From a virus, in the IMG/VR virus record IMGVR_UViG_3300030103_002937, positions 1,505 to 65,504 of that record: DNA of 64,000 nt; one strand, 5' to 3'. Positions within the stretch are counted from its first letter, which is position 1, and the number at the start of each line of letters is the position of its first letter. The notes beneath the pieces were generated by a model. It saw only the letters and a program-made list of their open reading frames with translations, had not been told where the DNA came from and ran no database searches. A program made the translations under genes and the position numbers. This document shows, piece by piece, positions 15,504 through 24,685 of this stretch.

Positions 15504-15883
15504 ATATCATTGATTTTAATTAGACAACCAAAGGCATTTGATTTGCGACCGCCTTTGACTTTTTCATTGTGTTTCAACCATTCTCGACAAATGGTTTTTA
15601 ATCGCTTTGTCGATACAAACTTAATAATTTCTATTTCATCAAGTCCAAATTCGTTTTTTTTTGTTCCTTGTTTCATAATCAGGAAAACCCAAAAATCCGC
15701 TTTGGTTGTTGCAAGTCCGGTTCGTTTTCCCCAACATTCAAATTCAACATACAAGTTCCCCGTTCGTGATGCAATGAAGTCGGTTTTGACTTCGATTTTT
15801 TTTCCAGTCAATAAGTCTGCAAATATATTTTCGCCGTGTTGACCCACTTGCAAATCAAACTCAAAATTGTCATTTGTTTTCAT
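15500..15883 (-). CDS. PD-(D/E)XK nuclease-like protein
   Basis: 127 residues from MKTNDNFEFDLQVGQHGE; a start 24 nt earlier is possible but overlaps more of the replication gene. The core reads GENIFADLLTGKKIEVKTDF (E-x-K), then GNLYVEFECWGKRTGLATTKADFWVF, the layout of small restriction-like or resolvase-like nucleases. It may be a junction resolvase or a DNA-repair enzyme in the replication operon; substrate is not predictable. Confidence 0.62.
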   Translation of the reverse strand: MKTNDNFEFDLQVGQHGENIFADLLTGKKIEVKTDFIASRTGNLYVEFECWGKRTGLATTKADFWVFLIMKQGTKKNEFGLDEIEIIKFVSTKRLKTICREWLKHNEKVKGGRKSNAFGCLIKINDI

Positions 15884-16769
15884 TGTACATGTATTTAAAT
15901 ATTTCATTGTATTCAGTTTCGGAAAGTAGTTGTTTCAAGTTATAGTCATACAAGTTCCCGTTGTTTGTTTTCGCACCTATTTTTTTTCCTTTGTCTTCAT
16001 ACGTTACAAAGTTAATAAGACCGGAAACCCTCTGAAACGCATTTGGGCGCGTTTTAAGCGACGTTTGCGCCATGAACCGGTCAATGTACTTCACGCCGTT
16101 TTTGTCCACGTTACGCAGCTTTAAAATAGTCAAAAAGTTATGTTTCCAAAAATCGTCAATACGTAAACGCTGACAAACTTCATAAACTTCACGAAGGTTG
16201 TATTTGTCAATTCGTTCGATTTTATCAATGCAATCAATCCAATTGAATCTTTGTGGTTCGGTCTTGGGTTGATTTCGTTTTGGAAAAAGGTCAACAAAGT
16301 GCGGAAATGCTTTTTCAATATGGGGCGGAAATTCCTTTGTTTTTGGACTTCGTGGTTTCTTTATTTTATTTATGTTATTACCTATAATGTCATTATTATC
16401 ATTATAGATATTACTTTGTATCGGATTTCCCGTTGCGGTAAATCCAACACCCCCCGTCGGATTTTCCGACACGGTCGGGTCAATCAAGTGATAATTGTAC
16501 CCGCGGAAAACACCTTGATTTTTTACTGTTTCAAGGCGAACCAAACCAAATGTTTCCAGTTCCTTCAAACGGGCGCGAATCGCGTCTTTGCCGTTTTTAA
16601 AATGGTTTGCGCAAAATGTGATTGTGATTGTCATGTTTTCTTCATGTGAAAGCAAATAACAATACAAACCAACCGCGCCAAGAGATATTCCTTTGATTCT
16701 AAAAATTGAAGTCGGGACGGGTGTATATATTTCAAACCGTTTCGGCTTGAATATCAAATTGCATTTCAT
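15870..16769 (-). CDS. Replication initiation/helicase-loading-like protein with winged helix
   Basis: 299 residues from MKCNLIFKPKRFEIYTPVPT. The N-terminal about 100 residues form a winged helix (SLGAVGLYCYLLSHEENMTITITFCANHFKNGKDAIRARLKELETFGLV), typical of phage DnaD/replication-initiation proteins. A low-complexity Asn-rich linker follows, then a helical domain (FNWIDCIDKIERIDKY). Its position two genes before the primase-helicase suits an origin-binding or helicase-loader role, which is inference. Confidence 0.65.
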   Translation of the reverse strand: MKCNLIFKPKRFEIYTPVPTSIFRIKGISLGAVGLYCYLLSHEENMTITITFCANHFKNGKDAIRARLKELETFGLVRLETVKNQGVFRGYNYHLIDPTVSENPTGGVGFTATGNPIQSNIYNDNNDIIGNNINKIKKPRSPKTKEFPPHIEKAFPHFVDLFPKRNQPKTEPQRFNWIDCIDKIERIDKYNLREVYEVCQRLRIDDFWKHNFLTILKLRNVDKNGVKYIDRFMAQTSLKTRPNAFQRVSGLINFVTYEDKGKKIGAKTNNGNLYDYNLKQLLSETEYNEIFKYMYNENK

Positions 16770-16785
16770 TGTTTCTTTGTTTCTT

Positions 16786-17043
16786 TTATTCTTCCTGAAG
16801 GTCGTCAATAATTTCCTTCAACTTGTCGCAAAACGTTCTAATTTCATTAAATTTCAATAATATCATTTCAAAAGGAATGATGTCATTTTCGTATAAATCC
16901 CAAAGTATTTCAATCAACAAGTCAAATTCAACCCGGGTCATTTTACCGACATATTCATAACTAAACACAAAACCTTCGGGCGCGCTAGTTGTCCAACGTA
17001 TTTTTTGATTTGATTCGTCAAAGTAAACGTTTCGATATTTCAT
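16786..17043 (-). CDS. Hypothetical acidic protein
   Basis: 85 residues from MKYRNVYFDESNQKIRW; the longer frame overlaps the VRR-NUC gene. A beta start (WTTSAPEGFVFSYEYVG) is followed by helical acidic segments ending LKEIIDDLQEE. No family recognised. It lies in the replication operon. Confidence 0.5.
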   Translation of the reverse strand: MKYRNVYFDESNQKIRWTTSAPEGFVFSYEYVGKMTRVEFDLLIEILWDLYENDIIPFEMILLKFNEIRTFCDKLKEIIDDLQEE

Positions 17044-17044
17044 G

Positions 17045-17452
17045 TTAAATGTTTTTAACCTTGAAAAAATACAAATCCAAAACACTTTTTACGTCGTCAA
17101 AATTATACAAGACATGTGTTTCCCAGCCGCATTCATTAAGCCATTCCAACCATTGAATCTGAAATTCGGTCGGCTTGTTTTTTCCAACCTTTAATTCAAT
17201 AGCAAGTCCGTTGAAATCGCAATTTGTGTTGAATATCATCAAGTCAGGGACGCCGGCTTTTGAACCAAGGTGTTTGAATTTAAATCTTTCAAACGGTGTT
17301 CGGCGCCCCTCATTTGGTACATGAGTAAAGATTGATTCAGGATATTCCCATTTTAGATATTCGACAACACTTCTTTGAAGTTTGTCTTCTTCACCAAGAT
17401 ATTTTTTGAAACCTTTCAAGTTGTTTGTTTTACCAAAATTAAACAAAAACAT
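17045..17452 (-). CDS. VRR-NUC domain nuclease
   Basis: 135 residues. The pattern EDKLQRSVVEYLKWEYPES, FTHVPNEGRR, GSKAGVPDLMIFN, AIELKVGKNKPTEFQIQWLEWL is diagnostic for VRR-NUC enzymes (PD-(D/E)XK fold; catalytic D in GVPDL and E-L-K). Stand-alone phage members act on branched DNA, probably as junction resolvases before packaging. It overlaps nothing and sits one base from the DnaA-like gene. Confidence 0.85.
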   Translation of the reverse strand: MFLFNFGKTNNLKGFKKYLGEEDKLQRSVVEYLKWEYPESIFTHVPNEGRRTPFERFKFKHLGSKAGVPDLMIFNTNCDFNGLAIELKVGKNKPTEFQIQWLEWLNECGWETHVLYNFDDVKSVLDLYFFKVKNI

Positions 17453-17453
17453 T

Positions 17454-17840
17454 TTAATTTTGCAAATTTTTTATTGTTTCTTTTAATTTATCGTTCTCAA
17501 TCAAAAGTTGATTGTATCTAAACGTCAATTCCTGAAGGGTCATTTTTTCTGATTTTCTATTAATTTTGTCTTTTATAATCGAATAAACCCCAAGGAATTT
17601 TTCTTTGAATTCATTATCAGTTTCCATGAATACGGGAAAGTTTCGAATACCATGCAAAACGGTCGCATGATTTTTGTTGACTGTTCTAGCAATCTTTGAC
17701 AAATTCATGCTTGTAAAATAATAGCAAAGCCAATAATAAATCATTCTAGCTTCAACATATTTTTCAACCCTAGTTGGTTTGTTGATGTCAATTCCAAAGT
17801 ATTTATTTATTGTCTTTTTAATTTTTTTATGTGTTTGCAT
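17454..17840 (-). CDS. DnaA domain IV-like DNA-binding protein
   Basis: 128 residues. Residues about 25-75 match the DnaA C-terminal DNA-binding domain: EARMIYYWLCYYFTSMNLSKIARTVNKNHATVLHGIRNF, where NHATVLHGI parallels the DnaA signature (H-S-T-V-x-H-A). The AAA+ part is absent, and a C-terminal coiled coil (YNQLLIENDKLKETIKNL) replaces it. It probably binds DnaA-box-like sites at a phage origin or competes with host DnaA. Confidence 0.75.
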   Translation of the reverse strand: MQTHKKIKKTINKYFGIDINKPTRVEKYVEARMIYYWLCYYFTSMNLSKIARTVNKNHATVLHGIRNFPVFMETDNEFKEKFLGVYSIIKDKINRKSEKMTLQELTFRYNQLLIENDKLKETIKNLQN

Positions 17841-17842
17841 TT

Positions 17843-18604
17843 TTAAATTATTAAAGTTCCGTCTTCTTTAGCTTCGGGCGTTTGATGTCCAAGTGCTATT
17901 TTCGTTTCAATGAAAAACTTCCAATCGTGAAATGCTTGTTTCCAACCTTCACGACCGTATTCAATCATTTGGTCACTCATTGCGTAAACTTCAACCGAAA
18001 ACGGGTGCTTGGTTTGTACGGCAATGAATCGGAATTCTGACGGGTCAATCCCCAACATTTCTGAATAAAACACCGCCTGGATTGGATAGCCGTATTTGTA
18101 AACGTCACGACGAAACGCCTTTGGCGAATTGTCTTGACACGTTTTAACGTCTGAAATGAACCGTTCTTTGTAGTTGACAACGTCCGGACGAATACGAACG
18201 TCAACGCCTTCATGTTGCTTGTAATGCGACAATTCAATTTCGCCGGTGCAATACTTTCGCGCCAATTCGTGTTGATTGTAGTTGCTTGAAATGCTTGAAA
18301 CAATTTCGTTTTCGTCGGCGGTCAAAAGTATTTTTCCCTTTGACATTTCTTCATGTTTTGCCTTTTCTTCTTTGCCGGCTTTTGTACGCCCGTCAATCTT
18401 TGGCATGACATGAAAATCGTTGATGTATTCCGCCGGTTCTAACATTGCCGCATGTACCGCCGAACCAAGGTTCATTGCCTTTGACGAAAATGCTTGTCGT
18501 TGTAAGAATTTTTGAACCGAATTTTGATATATGTATTTCAGTCCCGACGCGCTGATTGCGTCGCTTGAATGATATTGTTCGTTTGTATCTTTTATTTTCT
18601 TCAT
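17843..18604 (-). CDS. RecB/RecE-like PD-(D/E)XK exonuclease
   Basis: 253 residues. Motifs of the DUF3799/RecE-C nuclease group: SASGLKYIYQN, MNLGSAVHAAMLEPAEY, the catalytic VRIRPDVVNYKERFISDVKTC (D...D-x-K) and YGYPIQAVFYSEMLGI. It would resect double-strand ends to feed the annealing protein encoded two genes upstream. Homologous in layout to 42692-43423 of phage B. It starts just after a strong terminator. Confidence 0.82.
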   Translation of the reverse strand: MKKIKDTNEQYHSSDAISASGLKYIYQNSVQKFLQRQAFSSKAMNLGSAVHAAMLEPAEYINDFHVMPKIDGRTKAGKEEKAKHEEMSKGKILLTADENEIVSSISSNYNQHELARKYCTGEIELSHYKQHEGVDVRIRPDVVNYKERFISDVKTCQDNSPKAFRRDVYKYGYPIQAVFYSEMLGIDPSEFRFIAVQTKHPFSVEVYAMSDQMIEYGREGWKQAFHDWKFFIETKIALGHQTPEAKEDGTLII

Positions 18605-18610
18605 TGTTAT

Positions 18611-18640
18611 AAATTTAAAACCCCCCGAATGACCGGGGGG
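18611..18640 (-). terminator. Rho-independent terminator
   Basis: On the minus strand CCCCCC-N8-GGGGGG followed by TTTT, between the SSB-like and exonuclease genes. Confidence 0.7.
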
Positions 18641-18660
18641 CGTTCCCTTTGATTGCTAAA

Positions 18661-18942
18661 TTAAAACGGCAAATCGTCGTTGTTTCCTTTTGTGACTTGG
18701 TCACTTGGAATCGTTTCAAAATTGTTTGCTTTTGAATCCGGTTCCCAAGTGTTCAAAGCGGCGTAAGGTTTGCCAGCTTTTGACATCAAAAGGTCAACGT
18801 TCAACCAACCGTTTTTGTTATGTTCCTTCACAAACTTTGCGAATTCTTCAATCTTAAATGAAAGCGAACCAATGACAAAGTCCGGTCGGCTTGGGTTTTG
18901 CTTGACGATTAAACCGTTAACAAGCGTTTTTGTGTTTTCCAT
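18661..18942 (-). CDS. Putative single-stranded DNA-binding protein (SSB-type acidic tail)
   Basis: 93 residues. The body is beta-rich (LIVKQNPSRPDFVIGSLSFKIEEFAKFV) with a short linker and ends NNDDLPF, the acidic, Phe-terminated tip by which SSBs recruit partners. The body is short for a normal OB fold and I cannot prove it. Genomic position between an annealing protein and exonuclease, and the parallel gene at 43602-43919 with DDDLPF, support an SSB role. Confidence 0.6.
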   Translation of the reverse strand: MENTKTLVNGLIVKQNPSRPDFVIGSLSFKIEEFAKFVKEHNKNGWLNVDLLMSKAGKPYAALNTWEPDSKANNFETIPSDQVTKGNNDDLPF

Positions 18943-18978
18943 GTTAAAAAATTAAAAATTAATGTTAAAAATAAATAT

Positions 18979-19476
18979 TTACGCGCTAAATTTTTGCACG
19001 ATTTTTTCGCGTTGTTGCGAGTTGACCTCAAATTTTTCAAACACCTTTTTCGCTTGATGCGGTGTTCCATTCAAAGTTTTTTCCAATTGTACATTTGTAA
19101 GTTTTGGTTTCGCTTGCGGTTTGGTTTGTTTGGATTGATTGTTGACCGCGTTTGCAACTTCTTCAGCCGACGCAATTGACGTGTCAATTCCGATTCCTAA
19201 ATAACCAAGCGCGCGTCCAAGTGCGGACGTAAAACCGTTTTCGACAAATGACGTTTTATTTATGTAAGAACTGTCGCGATATTCTTGCGAATGGGCGGAC
19301 GCTTTTTCAGCGCCGTTGTCATCAACAATTGTGACTTTGAAAATTCCTTCCTTGTCGTCTATTGAAACGACTGATTCAACAATTGACCAACCTTTGAATT
19401 GTGGTTGATTGCTAAAGTGAATCAATCGTTCATTGACTGGAATATATTCTTTCCCCTTGATGTTGATTTTCTTCAT
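18979..19476 (-). CDS. Single-strand annealing protein (ERF-like)
   Basis: 165 residues. KGWSIVESVVSIDDKEGIFKVTIVDDNG followed by SFVENGFTSALGRALGYLGIGIDTSIASAEEV is the typical core of ERF/Rad52-like phage recombinases (central S-A-x-x-R-A-L-G-Y-LG-G). A Lys/Gln linker leads to a small helical C-terminus. It would pair complementary strands made by the neighbouring exonuclease. The 47-nt overlap with the HTH gene is unusual; start assignment is by homology. Confidence 0.72.
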   Translation of the reverse strand: MKKINIKGKEYIPVNERLIHFSNQPQFKGWSIVESVVSIDDKEGIFKVTIVDDNGAEKASAHSQEYRDSSYINKTSFVENGFTSALGRALGYLGIGIDTSIASAEEVANAVNNQSKQTKPQAKPKLTNVQLEKTLNGTPHQAKKVFEKFEVNSQQREKIVQKFSA

Positions 19477-19825
19477 TGTTTAAAAAAATTAGACGGTCAA
19501 ATCCCGCATTGACCAATTTGTTCATTTCATTAATCGTAATCGAACCGGGATTTTCGACACGACTTTTAAGCGTTGGCATTGTACAATCAAGGATTTTGCA
19601 CACGTCAAAACGTTTCATTTTTAAGCGTTGCAATTCTTGTTTGAAATGCCATTCAAATATTCCATTCATACTTTCAAAATTTTGAATGATAGTGTTTAAT
19701 TTTTGAAAAACCAATTCTTGGCTTTCATGCCAATTTTCGGATTGCGTTTTTGCGTTCCTAATTGTTGACAACACTTCGGCAATTTCGTTTCGCGAAAGTG
19801 TGATTGTGATTTCTTTTTTGTTCAT
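19430..19825 (-). CDS. HTH protein, first gene of replication operon
   Basis: 131 residues from MNKKEITITLSRNEIAE. The N-terminal half is a long helical region; the C-terminal part has a Cro/XRE-like helix-turn-helix (MKRFDVCKILDCTMPTLKSRVENPGSITINEMNKLV). It may regulate the replication transcript that it heads. It overlaps the annealing-protein start. Confidence 0.55.
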   Translation of the reverse strand: MNKKEITITLSRNEIAEVLSTIRNAKTQSENWHESQELVFQKLNTIIQNFESMNGIFEWHFKQELQRLKMKRFDVCKILDCTMPTLKSRVENPGSITINEMNKLVNAGFDRLIFLNNEENQHQGERIYSSQ

Positions 19826-19871
19826 AATCATTGCGAATTTACAAAAATAATTTTAAATAAAAAAATATATT

Positions 19872-19908
19872 TTAAAAAAACCCCCGCATTCAAAATGAAA
19901 TTGGGGGT
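19872..19908 (-). terminator. Rho-independent terminator after tail operon
   Basis: On the minus strand ACCCCC and GGGGGT close a loop of about 17 nt and are followed by seven T. It ends the tail transcript just before the replication block. Confidence 0.7.
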
Positions 19909-19932
19909 CAGCAAACAAGGGAAGGGACGTTA

Positions 19933-22146
19933 TTATTTTTGAATATACGTTGAAGAAACGTCGTCATCTTGATTTGGAACGTGCATAATTACTGAAACGG
20001 TGTTTGCTTTGACGTTGTATTCCATTGAATCAATCATACATGAAACGGGTTCATGCGTTGGATATTGGTTTGACACCGGAAGTTTGATTGCGTTAAAAGA
20101 AGACAAAGCAAATTCGTCGCCACTTGAATATGAAATTGCGGTGTCAAGTGTATATGAATTTGAATTGACTAGAGTAATTTTAACGGGCGTCGTGATATTT
20201 CCGCCGGTTATATACCAACCAATTTGGTCAGTTGAGATGTTGACGTCATTTGTGTTTAATGTAGTTGTTGAAGAACCCGAAGAACTTGTTGTCACAAATT
20301 TTTCGCTAAAGTTCACCCAAATTTTGTTTTTTGGTGATACGGGCGTTTTGTTATTATTGTAAAACGTACCCTCGTATCTTGAAACGTGTGAACGAAAATC
20401 ATTGATTTTTTGTTGTGTGACTAATTGTTCAATTCTTTGGGTTGTTGAGGAATTAATGTCCCGCGCCCTAAAAGCGTTAATAAACCTTCTAAACGGCTTG
20501 TATTCTGATTCTATTTTATTTGAATTTTGACTTAAATTTTGAATTGCAATTTTTTTGTCTAGACGATTAATTTTTCTTGAAATTGTAATATCATCAAAAT
20601 ACAAATAATTCAAAGTTGAACCGGGGTGTCTATACGGTAAATAAAAAATCAATTTTACTTCACAATTCGTTCGGGCGGTTGTTGATTCTTTTGTTGTGAT
20701 TTTAAAAGATTCCCATTCATTTGCGCTTTTTATTGTTTTTTTATTTTTTTGTGAAATTCCCGACCATGAATTTGAATTTGCATTCCAAAACTCAATAGTT
20801 GGTGAATTTAAATTATATGTTCTTTGTATTGTGTAATTAATTGAAAACGGGGGGTCATTTGAAGACAATGAACCGTCAAGAAAATAGTTTGTTTTATATT
20901 CAACTTCTTCATTTGCTGAAAAATCAATTCCTTCCAAAATTGAACCCCCGCCGGGAATTGTAAGTGTTGTGACATTTGAATAACCTTCAAACATTTGTGT
21001 GTATGTTGATTGACTTGTCGTTGATTGATTTGTGCGAATTGATTTTTTACCACTCAATAAAATCGAATGATTTCCAATTGTTGCGCGACTTGAAAAAATT
21101 GTCCATTTGTTTGTTGGAAGTTCAAAAGTCGGGTCTGCGTTCAAATTGTTTTCAAATAAATTGTCAGCTGACAAATCAATCTTATCTTCAACAATTATAG
21201 CTGGCGGAATATATTCAACAACAAGGTCATTGTTTAATGGTGTTAAATCTGTTTTTGTTTCAATTAAAATATTTTCGGTAAAAGTTTGAACAAAAATTCC
21301 GGTTGAATCATATTCTTTGAATTCAGGTGATTCCGATTTGTCTTGTTGCAACTTTTTTGTTTCCGCATTTCTAATGTTTGACGAAATTGTCCCGTCAGCT
21401 TGGTCATCAAAAAAATTGTTGTCAATATATTCCGAATTTGAAACGATAAACAATTTTCCAAATGATTGAAAAATTCTACAATTTAATGTTTTCAAAGTGT
21501 TTTCAATAAACGTTTTACAATCAATTATTTGCAAATCACCATCATATTTTGCACCCCTATTTCCGCCCGCAAAATCTTGGGGTTGTGTTGTAGTATTTGA
21601 CAAAGTTATGTTTGTTGAAAAACAAACGTTAAAATCTAAATTAGTTTTTGAAATGGCTTCATTGACTAAATTTAAAATTAAATGTCTTGTTTGAATTGTT
21701 ACATATTTCAAAAAATCGTCGGTGTCCAAAATTTCCATGAACTTGGTTGATAAAAGTCCCAAACCGTCATGCGCTTGCAAACTTATTTGATAAGGTGTTG
21801 ACGCCAATGCTTGTTTGTAAGAATCTGTCACAATGAATCCCGTCCAATAAAGTTGATAATTGTTTGACGCGTCTTTGTAGTAAATTTTGACCTTAAATTC
21901 TTCTTCATCAAATGCGTAAAAATTATCGTATTGAACATCGTTGGTGACAAATAAATTCAACGTACAAGTCGAACCAATTATTGGCGAATAAAAGTCGTCA
22001 TCGCCTTCCCACTTAATTGAAACCGGGTCAGCCGTTCCAATTAGCGGCAACACCGCGCCCGAATAATTGTCTTTTAAAATTTCTATTTTTTTGCCGTTTT
22101 CTAAAACGTCAGAAAATTCAAGTCTATATTTAACCCCGTAAGCCAT
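19933..22146 (-). CDS. Tail hub/distal tail-like protein
   Basis: 737 residues. The first about 250 read YRLEFSDVLENGKKIEILKDNYSG... VSIKWEGDDDFYSPIIGSTCTLNLFVTND... YWTGFIVTDSYKQAL... ISLQAHDGLGLLSTKFM, a pattern I associate with Bacteroidetes siphovirus tail-tip proteins. Later residues look like a carbohydrate-binding-type beta sandwich (TIEFWNANSNSWSG; FKITTKESTTARTNCEVKLIFYLPY). It follows the tape measure, the standard place for a tail-tip protein. Confidence 0.68.
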   Translation of the reverse strand: MAYGVKYRLEFSDVLENGKKIEILKDNYSGAVLPLIGTADPVSIKWEGDDDFYSPIIGSTCTLNLFVTNDVQYDNFYAFDEEEFKVKIYYKDASNNYQLYWTGFIVTDSYKQALASTPYQISLQAHDGLGLLSTKFMEILDTDDFLKYVTIQTRHLILNLVNEAISKTNLDFNVCFSTNITLSNTTTQPQDFAGGNRGAKYDGDLQIIDCKTFIENTLKTLNCRIFQSFGKLFIVSNSEYIDNNFFDDQADGTISSNIRNAETKKLQQDKSESPEFKEYDSTGIFVQTFTENILIETKTDLTPLNNDLVVEYIPPAIIVEDKIDLSADNLFENNLNADPTFELPTNKWTIFSSRATIGNHSILLSGKKSIRTNQSTTSQSTYTQMFEGYSNVTTLTIPGGGSILEGIDFSANEEVEYKTNYFLDGSLSSNDPPFSINYTIQRTYNLNSPTIEFWNANSNSWSGISQKNKKTIKSANEWESFKITTKESTTARTNCEVKLIFYLPYRHPGSTLNYLYFDDITISRKINRLDKKIAIQNLSQNSNKIESEYKPFRRFINAFRARDINSSTTQRIEQLVTQQKINDFRSHVSRYEGTFYNNNKTPVSPKNKIWVNFSEKFVTTSSSGSSTTTLNTNDVNISTDQIGWYITGGNITTPVKITLVNSNSYTLDTAISYSSGDEFALSSFNAIKLPVSNQYPTHEPVSCMIDSMEYNVKANTVSVIMHVPNQDDDVSSTYIQK

Positions 22147-22150
22147 TTTT

Positions 22151-24631
22151 TTATTTTATACGTCCACGATTTGTTTCGGCGCGTTGTAATGCAACAACAA
22201 GGTCTTGACCCCTCAATTGGAATGAACCGCCAACGTCAACTTGTTGCGCGCCCCTTGGTTGAATCATTGAAGTCAATCGGTCAAGCGGTGCAACAACTTC
22301 AGGATTTTGACGTGCGCCAGCATATTCACCAAACATTCCAAGTGTTGGTGTTGAAACAATACCGCCGTTTGCAAACTTTGGGACTTTTTTAAATGCACCC
22401 GAAATCGCGGCGGTTGCCCCAGCAATAAGCGCTGGAAGTACGAACGCGGCAAAAGGTCCAGCGGCGGCGGCGGATTGTGCGGCACCCTGAACCGCAAGTC
22501 CCATGGATTGCGCTAATGACACCGCAATAAATTGCATCGCGTTTGTAATAAACGACGACAAGAATGAACCAAACGCATTGTCAGCAAGTCCAAGGGATTC
22601 AACAATTGATTGTCCCATTGCACCAAACGCGGCTTGCATTCCTTCACCCAATTGTTCGTTCACGGATTTTGTTTGTTTCATTTTCTGAATCAAACCGTCA
22701 AGGGCGGCTTCTTGTTCTTCAAAATCCACGTCAATAAATTCAACCGCATTCGGGTCAAACGCTTCGGCTTCAGGTGTTCCAAATACGCTTGAAAATGTTG
22801 GGTCACCTTCACCGCCCGTTGTTGCAGTCGTTCCGCCAGTTGCAGTTGCGCCAGCACCGCCAACTGTAAAGATACCGGCGACTTTGTTTTTAATTGTAGA
22901 AACAACATTATCAAGCCCTTGTTGCAACCCTTCTTCAGTCACGTTCGCAATTTTTTGCGGACGCATAGATTTTTCAAATGCTTCAGTAAAGTTTTCCGCC
23001 CCTGAAGTTCCAATGTCAGCAAACACGTCTTTGACATTTTGCGCCGTGTCGGTAACGCCTTCAACAAGTACATCTTTAATTCCTTCAAGTCCTTCTTTCA
23101 TCATGCTTGGACTTAATGAAAAAGCACCTTGCACAATTTTTCCAACATTTGAAAAAAGTCCCGAAATAAAATTTCCGGCTATTTTGAACTGATTAATCAA
23201 ACCGTTTACAAGCGCAACACCGGCGTCAAAAATTGTTTTAAATAGCGCAACAAACCCTTCAATGATTAAACGAAACGCCAATGATTCATTGTAAAGGTCA
23301 ATAAAATAGTTTGCAACGTCAACAAGCGTCTTTTTTACAACGCCCCAGTTTTGAACAACAATTGTTGCAACCGCAGCAAGCGCGGCAACAACAAGTCCAG
23401 CGGGGGAAAGTATTGCAGCAAGTGCCGTTGCCAATGCACCGGCAACACTTAAAATTGCCGGAAGTGCCGCGGCAATCGCAGTCAGTCCCAAAACCAAACT
23501 TTGCGTTTGTGGACTTAAATTCATAAAAGATTGAACCAATCCTTGAATGAAACTTGTGAATTTTTGAATATGTGGCAATACCGCTGACAATAAAGTTCCG
23601 CCGACTTCGGTCAATGAATTACGAACACCGGTCAATGCTTTTTGCAATTGGAATGATGCGGATTGTGAAGTTGCATCAAATGCGGTTGCCGTTGCGCCCT
23701 GAACCTTGTTCATTTCCGCAAAGATTTCACGGGTTGAATCAACCCCCGCACCTAATAAATCCATGACCCCGGACAATGCACGAACGTTTCCAAATACCTT
23801 TGCGGCGGCTTCGTCATTGCCTTCAAAGTTTGTTTTTAAAATTTCAAGGGTTGCCAATAAACCGTCCTCACGAATTGTTTGACGAAGGTCAGCCGACGAC
23901 AATCCCATTCCGGAAAGTGCGTCTTCAGCTTCTTTTGTTGGCTTCAATAAACCGTTCAAGATTCCACGCAATTGTGTTGATGCAACCGCGGCGTTCGTAC
24001 CCGTTCGGGACATTGCTGCAAATGCCGCACCCACTTCGTTGAATGAAACACCCATGTTTGACGCGATTGGCAAAACAGAACCCATTGCGCCAGCAAGTTC
24101 AGAGGATTCAAGTTTACCTTCACGAACGGCGGCAACCAAAACGTCGGTTGCGTCCGATGCCCCTAAAGTGTCTGCACCGTAGGCATTCATTGCGGACGTT
24201 GCAAGGTCGGCAACAGTTGCGGTGTCACCAAGTCCAACCGCGGCGGCTTGCAAAGATGCGTTCAAAACGTTCATTGCTTGTTCGCCTTCCAAACCGGCGG
24301 ACGTGATGAAGAACAATGCGTCAGCGGCTTCCGATGCTGAACGTCCCGTGTCGGTTGCCATTTTCTTGGCGGTTTCACCCATTTTAGCAACTTCATCACC
24401 CGCGATTCCAACAAGGGATTCAATCTTTGTCATTGACTTGTCAAAGTCAACCGCAAGTTTTACCGATGCCCCAGCAACCAATGTCAACGGCATTGTCAAT
24501 TTTCTTGAAATTTTTGAACCTATTGCTTGCGCCTTTGAACCAAAGTTTTTCAAACGTGCGCTTGTCTTATTAAGTGCTGAATTCAGTTGCGACGCGTCGC
24601 CAGTCAATACTACTTTCAAGGTGTTTGCCAT
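22151..24631 (-). CDS. Tail tape measure protein (TP901 family)
   Basis: 826 residues from MANTLKVVLTGDASQL; five residues longer is possible. The N-terminal TP901 domain is clear (ALNKTSARLKNFGSKAQAIGS; VDFDKSMTKIESLVGIAGDE; SEAADALFFITSAGL; NEVGAAFAAMSRTGTNAAVASTQLRGILNGLLKPT). Hydrophobic segments occupy the middle (LVLGLTAIAAALPAILSVAG), followed by a C-terminal Ala-rich region and NGGIVSTPTLGMFGE. It sets tail length. By the family's approximate 1.5 angstrom per residue rule the tail would be near 120 nm. Confidence 0.9.
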   Translation of the reverse strand: MANTLKVVLTGDASQLNSALNKTSARLKNFGSKAQAIGSKISRKLTMPLTLVAGASVKLAVDFDKSMTKIESLVGIAGDEVAKMGETAKKMATDTGRSASEAADALFFITSAGLEGEQAMNVLNASLQAAAVGLGDTATVADLATSAMNAYGADTLGASDATDVLVAAVREGKLESSELAGAMGSVLPIASNMGVSFNEVGAAFAAMSRTGTNAAVASTQLRGILNGLLKPTKEAEDALSGMGLSSADLRQTIREDGLLATLEILKTNFEGNDEAAAKVFGNVRALSGVMDLLGAGVDSTREIFAEMNKVQGATATAFDATSQSASFQLQKALTGVRNSLTEVGGTLLSAVLPHIQKFTSFIQGLVQSFMNLSPQTQSLVLGLTAIAAALPAILSVAGALATALAAILSPAGLVVAALAAVATIVVQNWGVVKKTLVDVANYFIDLYNESLAFRLIIEGFVALFKTIFDAGVALVNGLINQFKIAGNFISGLFSNVGKIVQGAFSLSPSMMKEGLEGIKDVLVEGVTDTAQNVKDVFADIGTSGAENFTEAFEKSMRPQKIANVTEEGLQQGLDNVVSTIKNKVAGIFTVGGAGATATGGTTATTGGEGDPTFSSVFGTPEAEAFDPNAVEFIDVDFEEQEAALDGLIQKMKQTKSVNEQLGEGMQAAFGAMGQSIVESLGLADNAFGSFLSSFITNAMQFIAVSLAQSMGLAVQGAAQSAAAAGPFAAFVLPALIAGATAAISGAFKKVPKFANGGIVSTPTLGMFGEYAGARQNPEVVAPLDRLTSMIQPRGAQQVDVGGSFQLRGQDLVVALQRAETNRGRIK

Positions 24632-24660
24632 GGATAAGTTTTCCACAAAAATACGAAATA

Positions 24661-24685
24661 AAAAAAGGACATCATTGCCCTTTTT
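24661..24685 (-). terminator. Possible terminator at chaperone gene end
   Basis: On the minus strand AAAGG/CCTTT around a 10-nt loop followed by a T tract, overlapping the last codons of the chaperone T-frame and preceding the tape measure start. It may reduce read-through into the tape measure gene. Confidence 0.4.
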
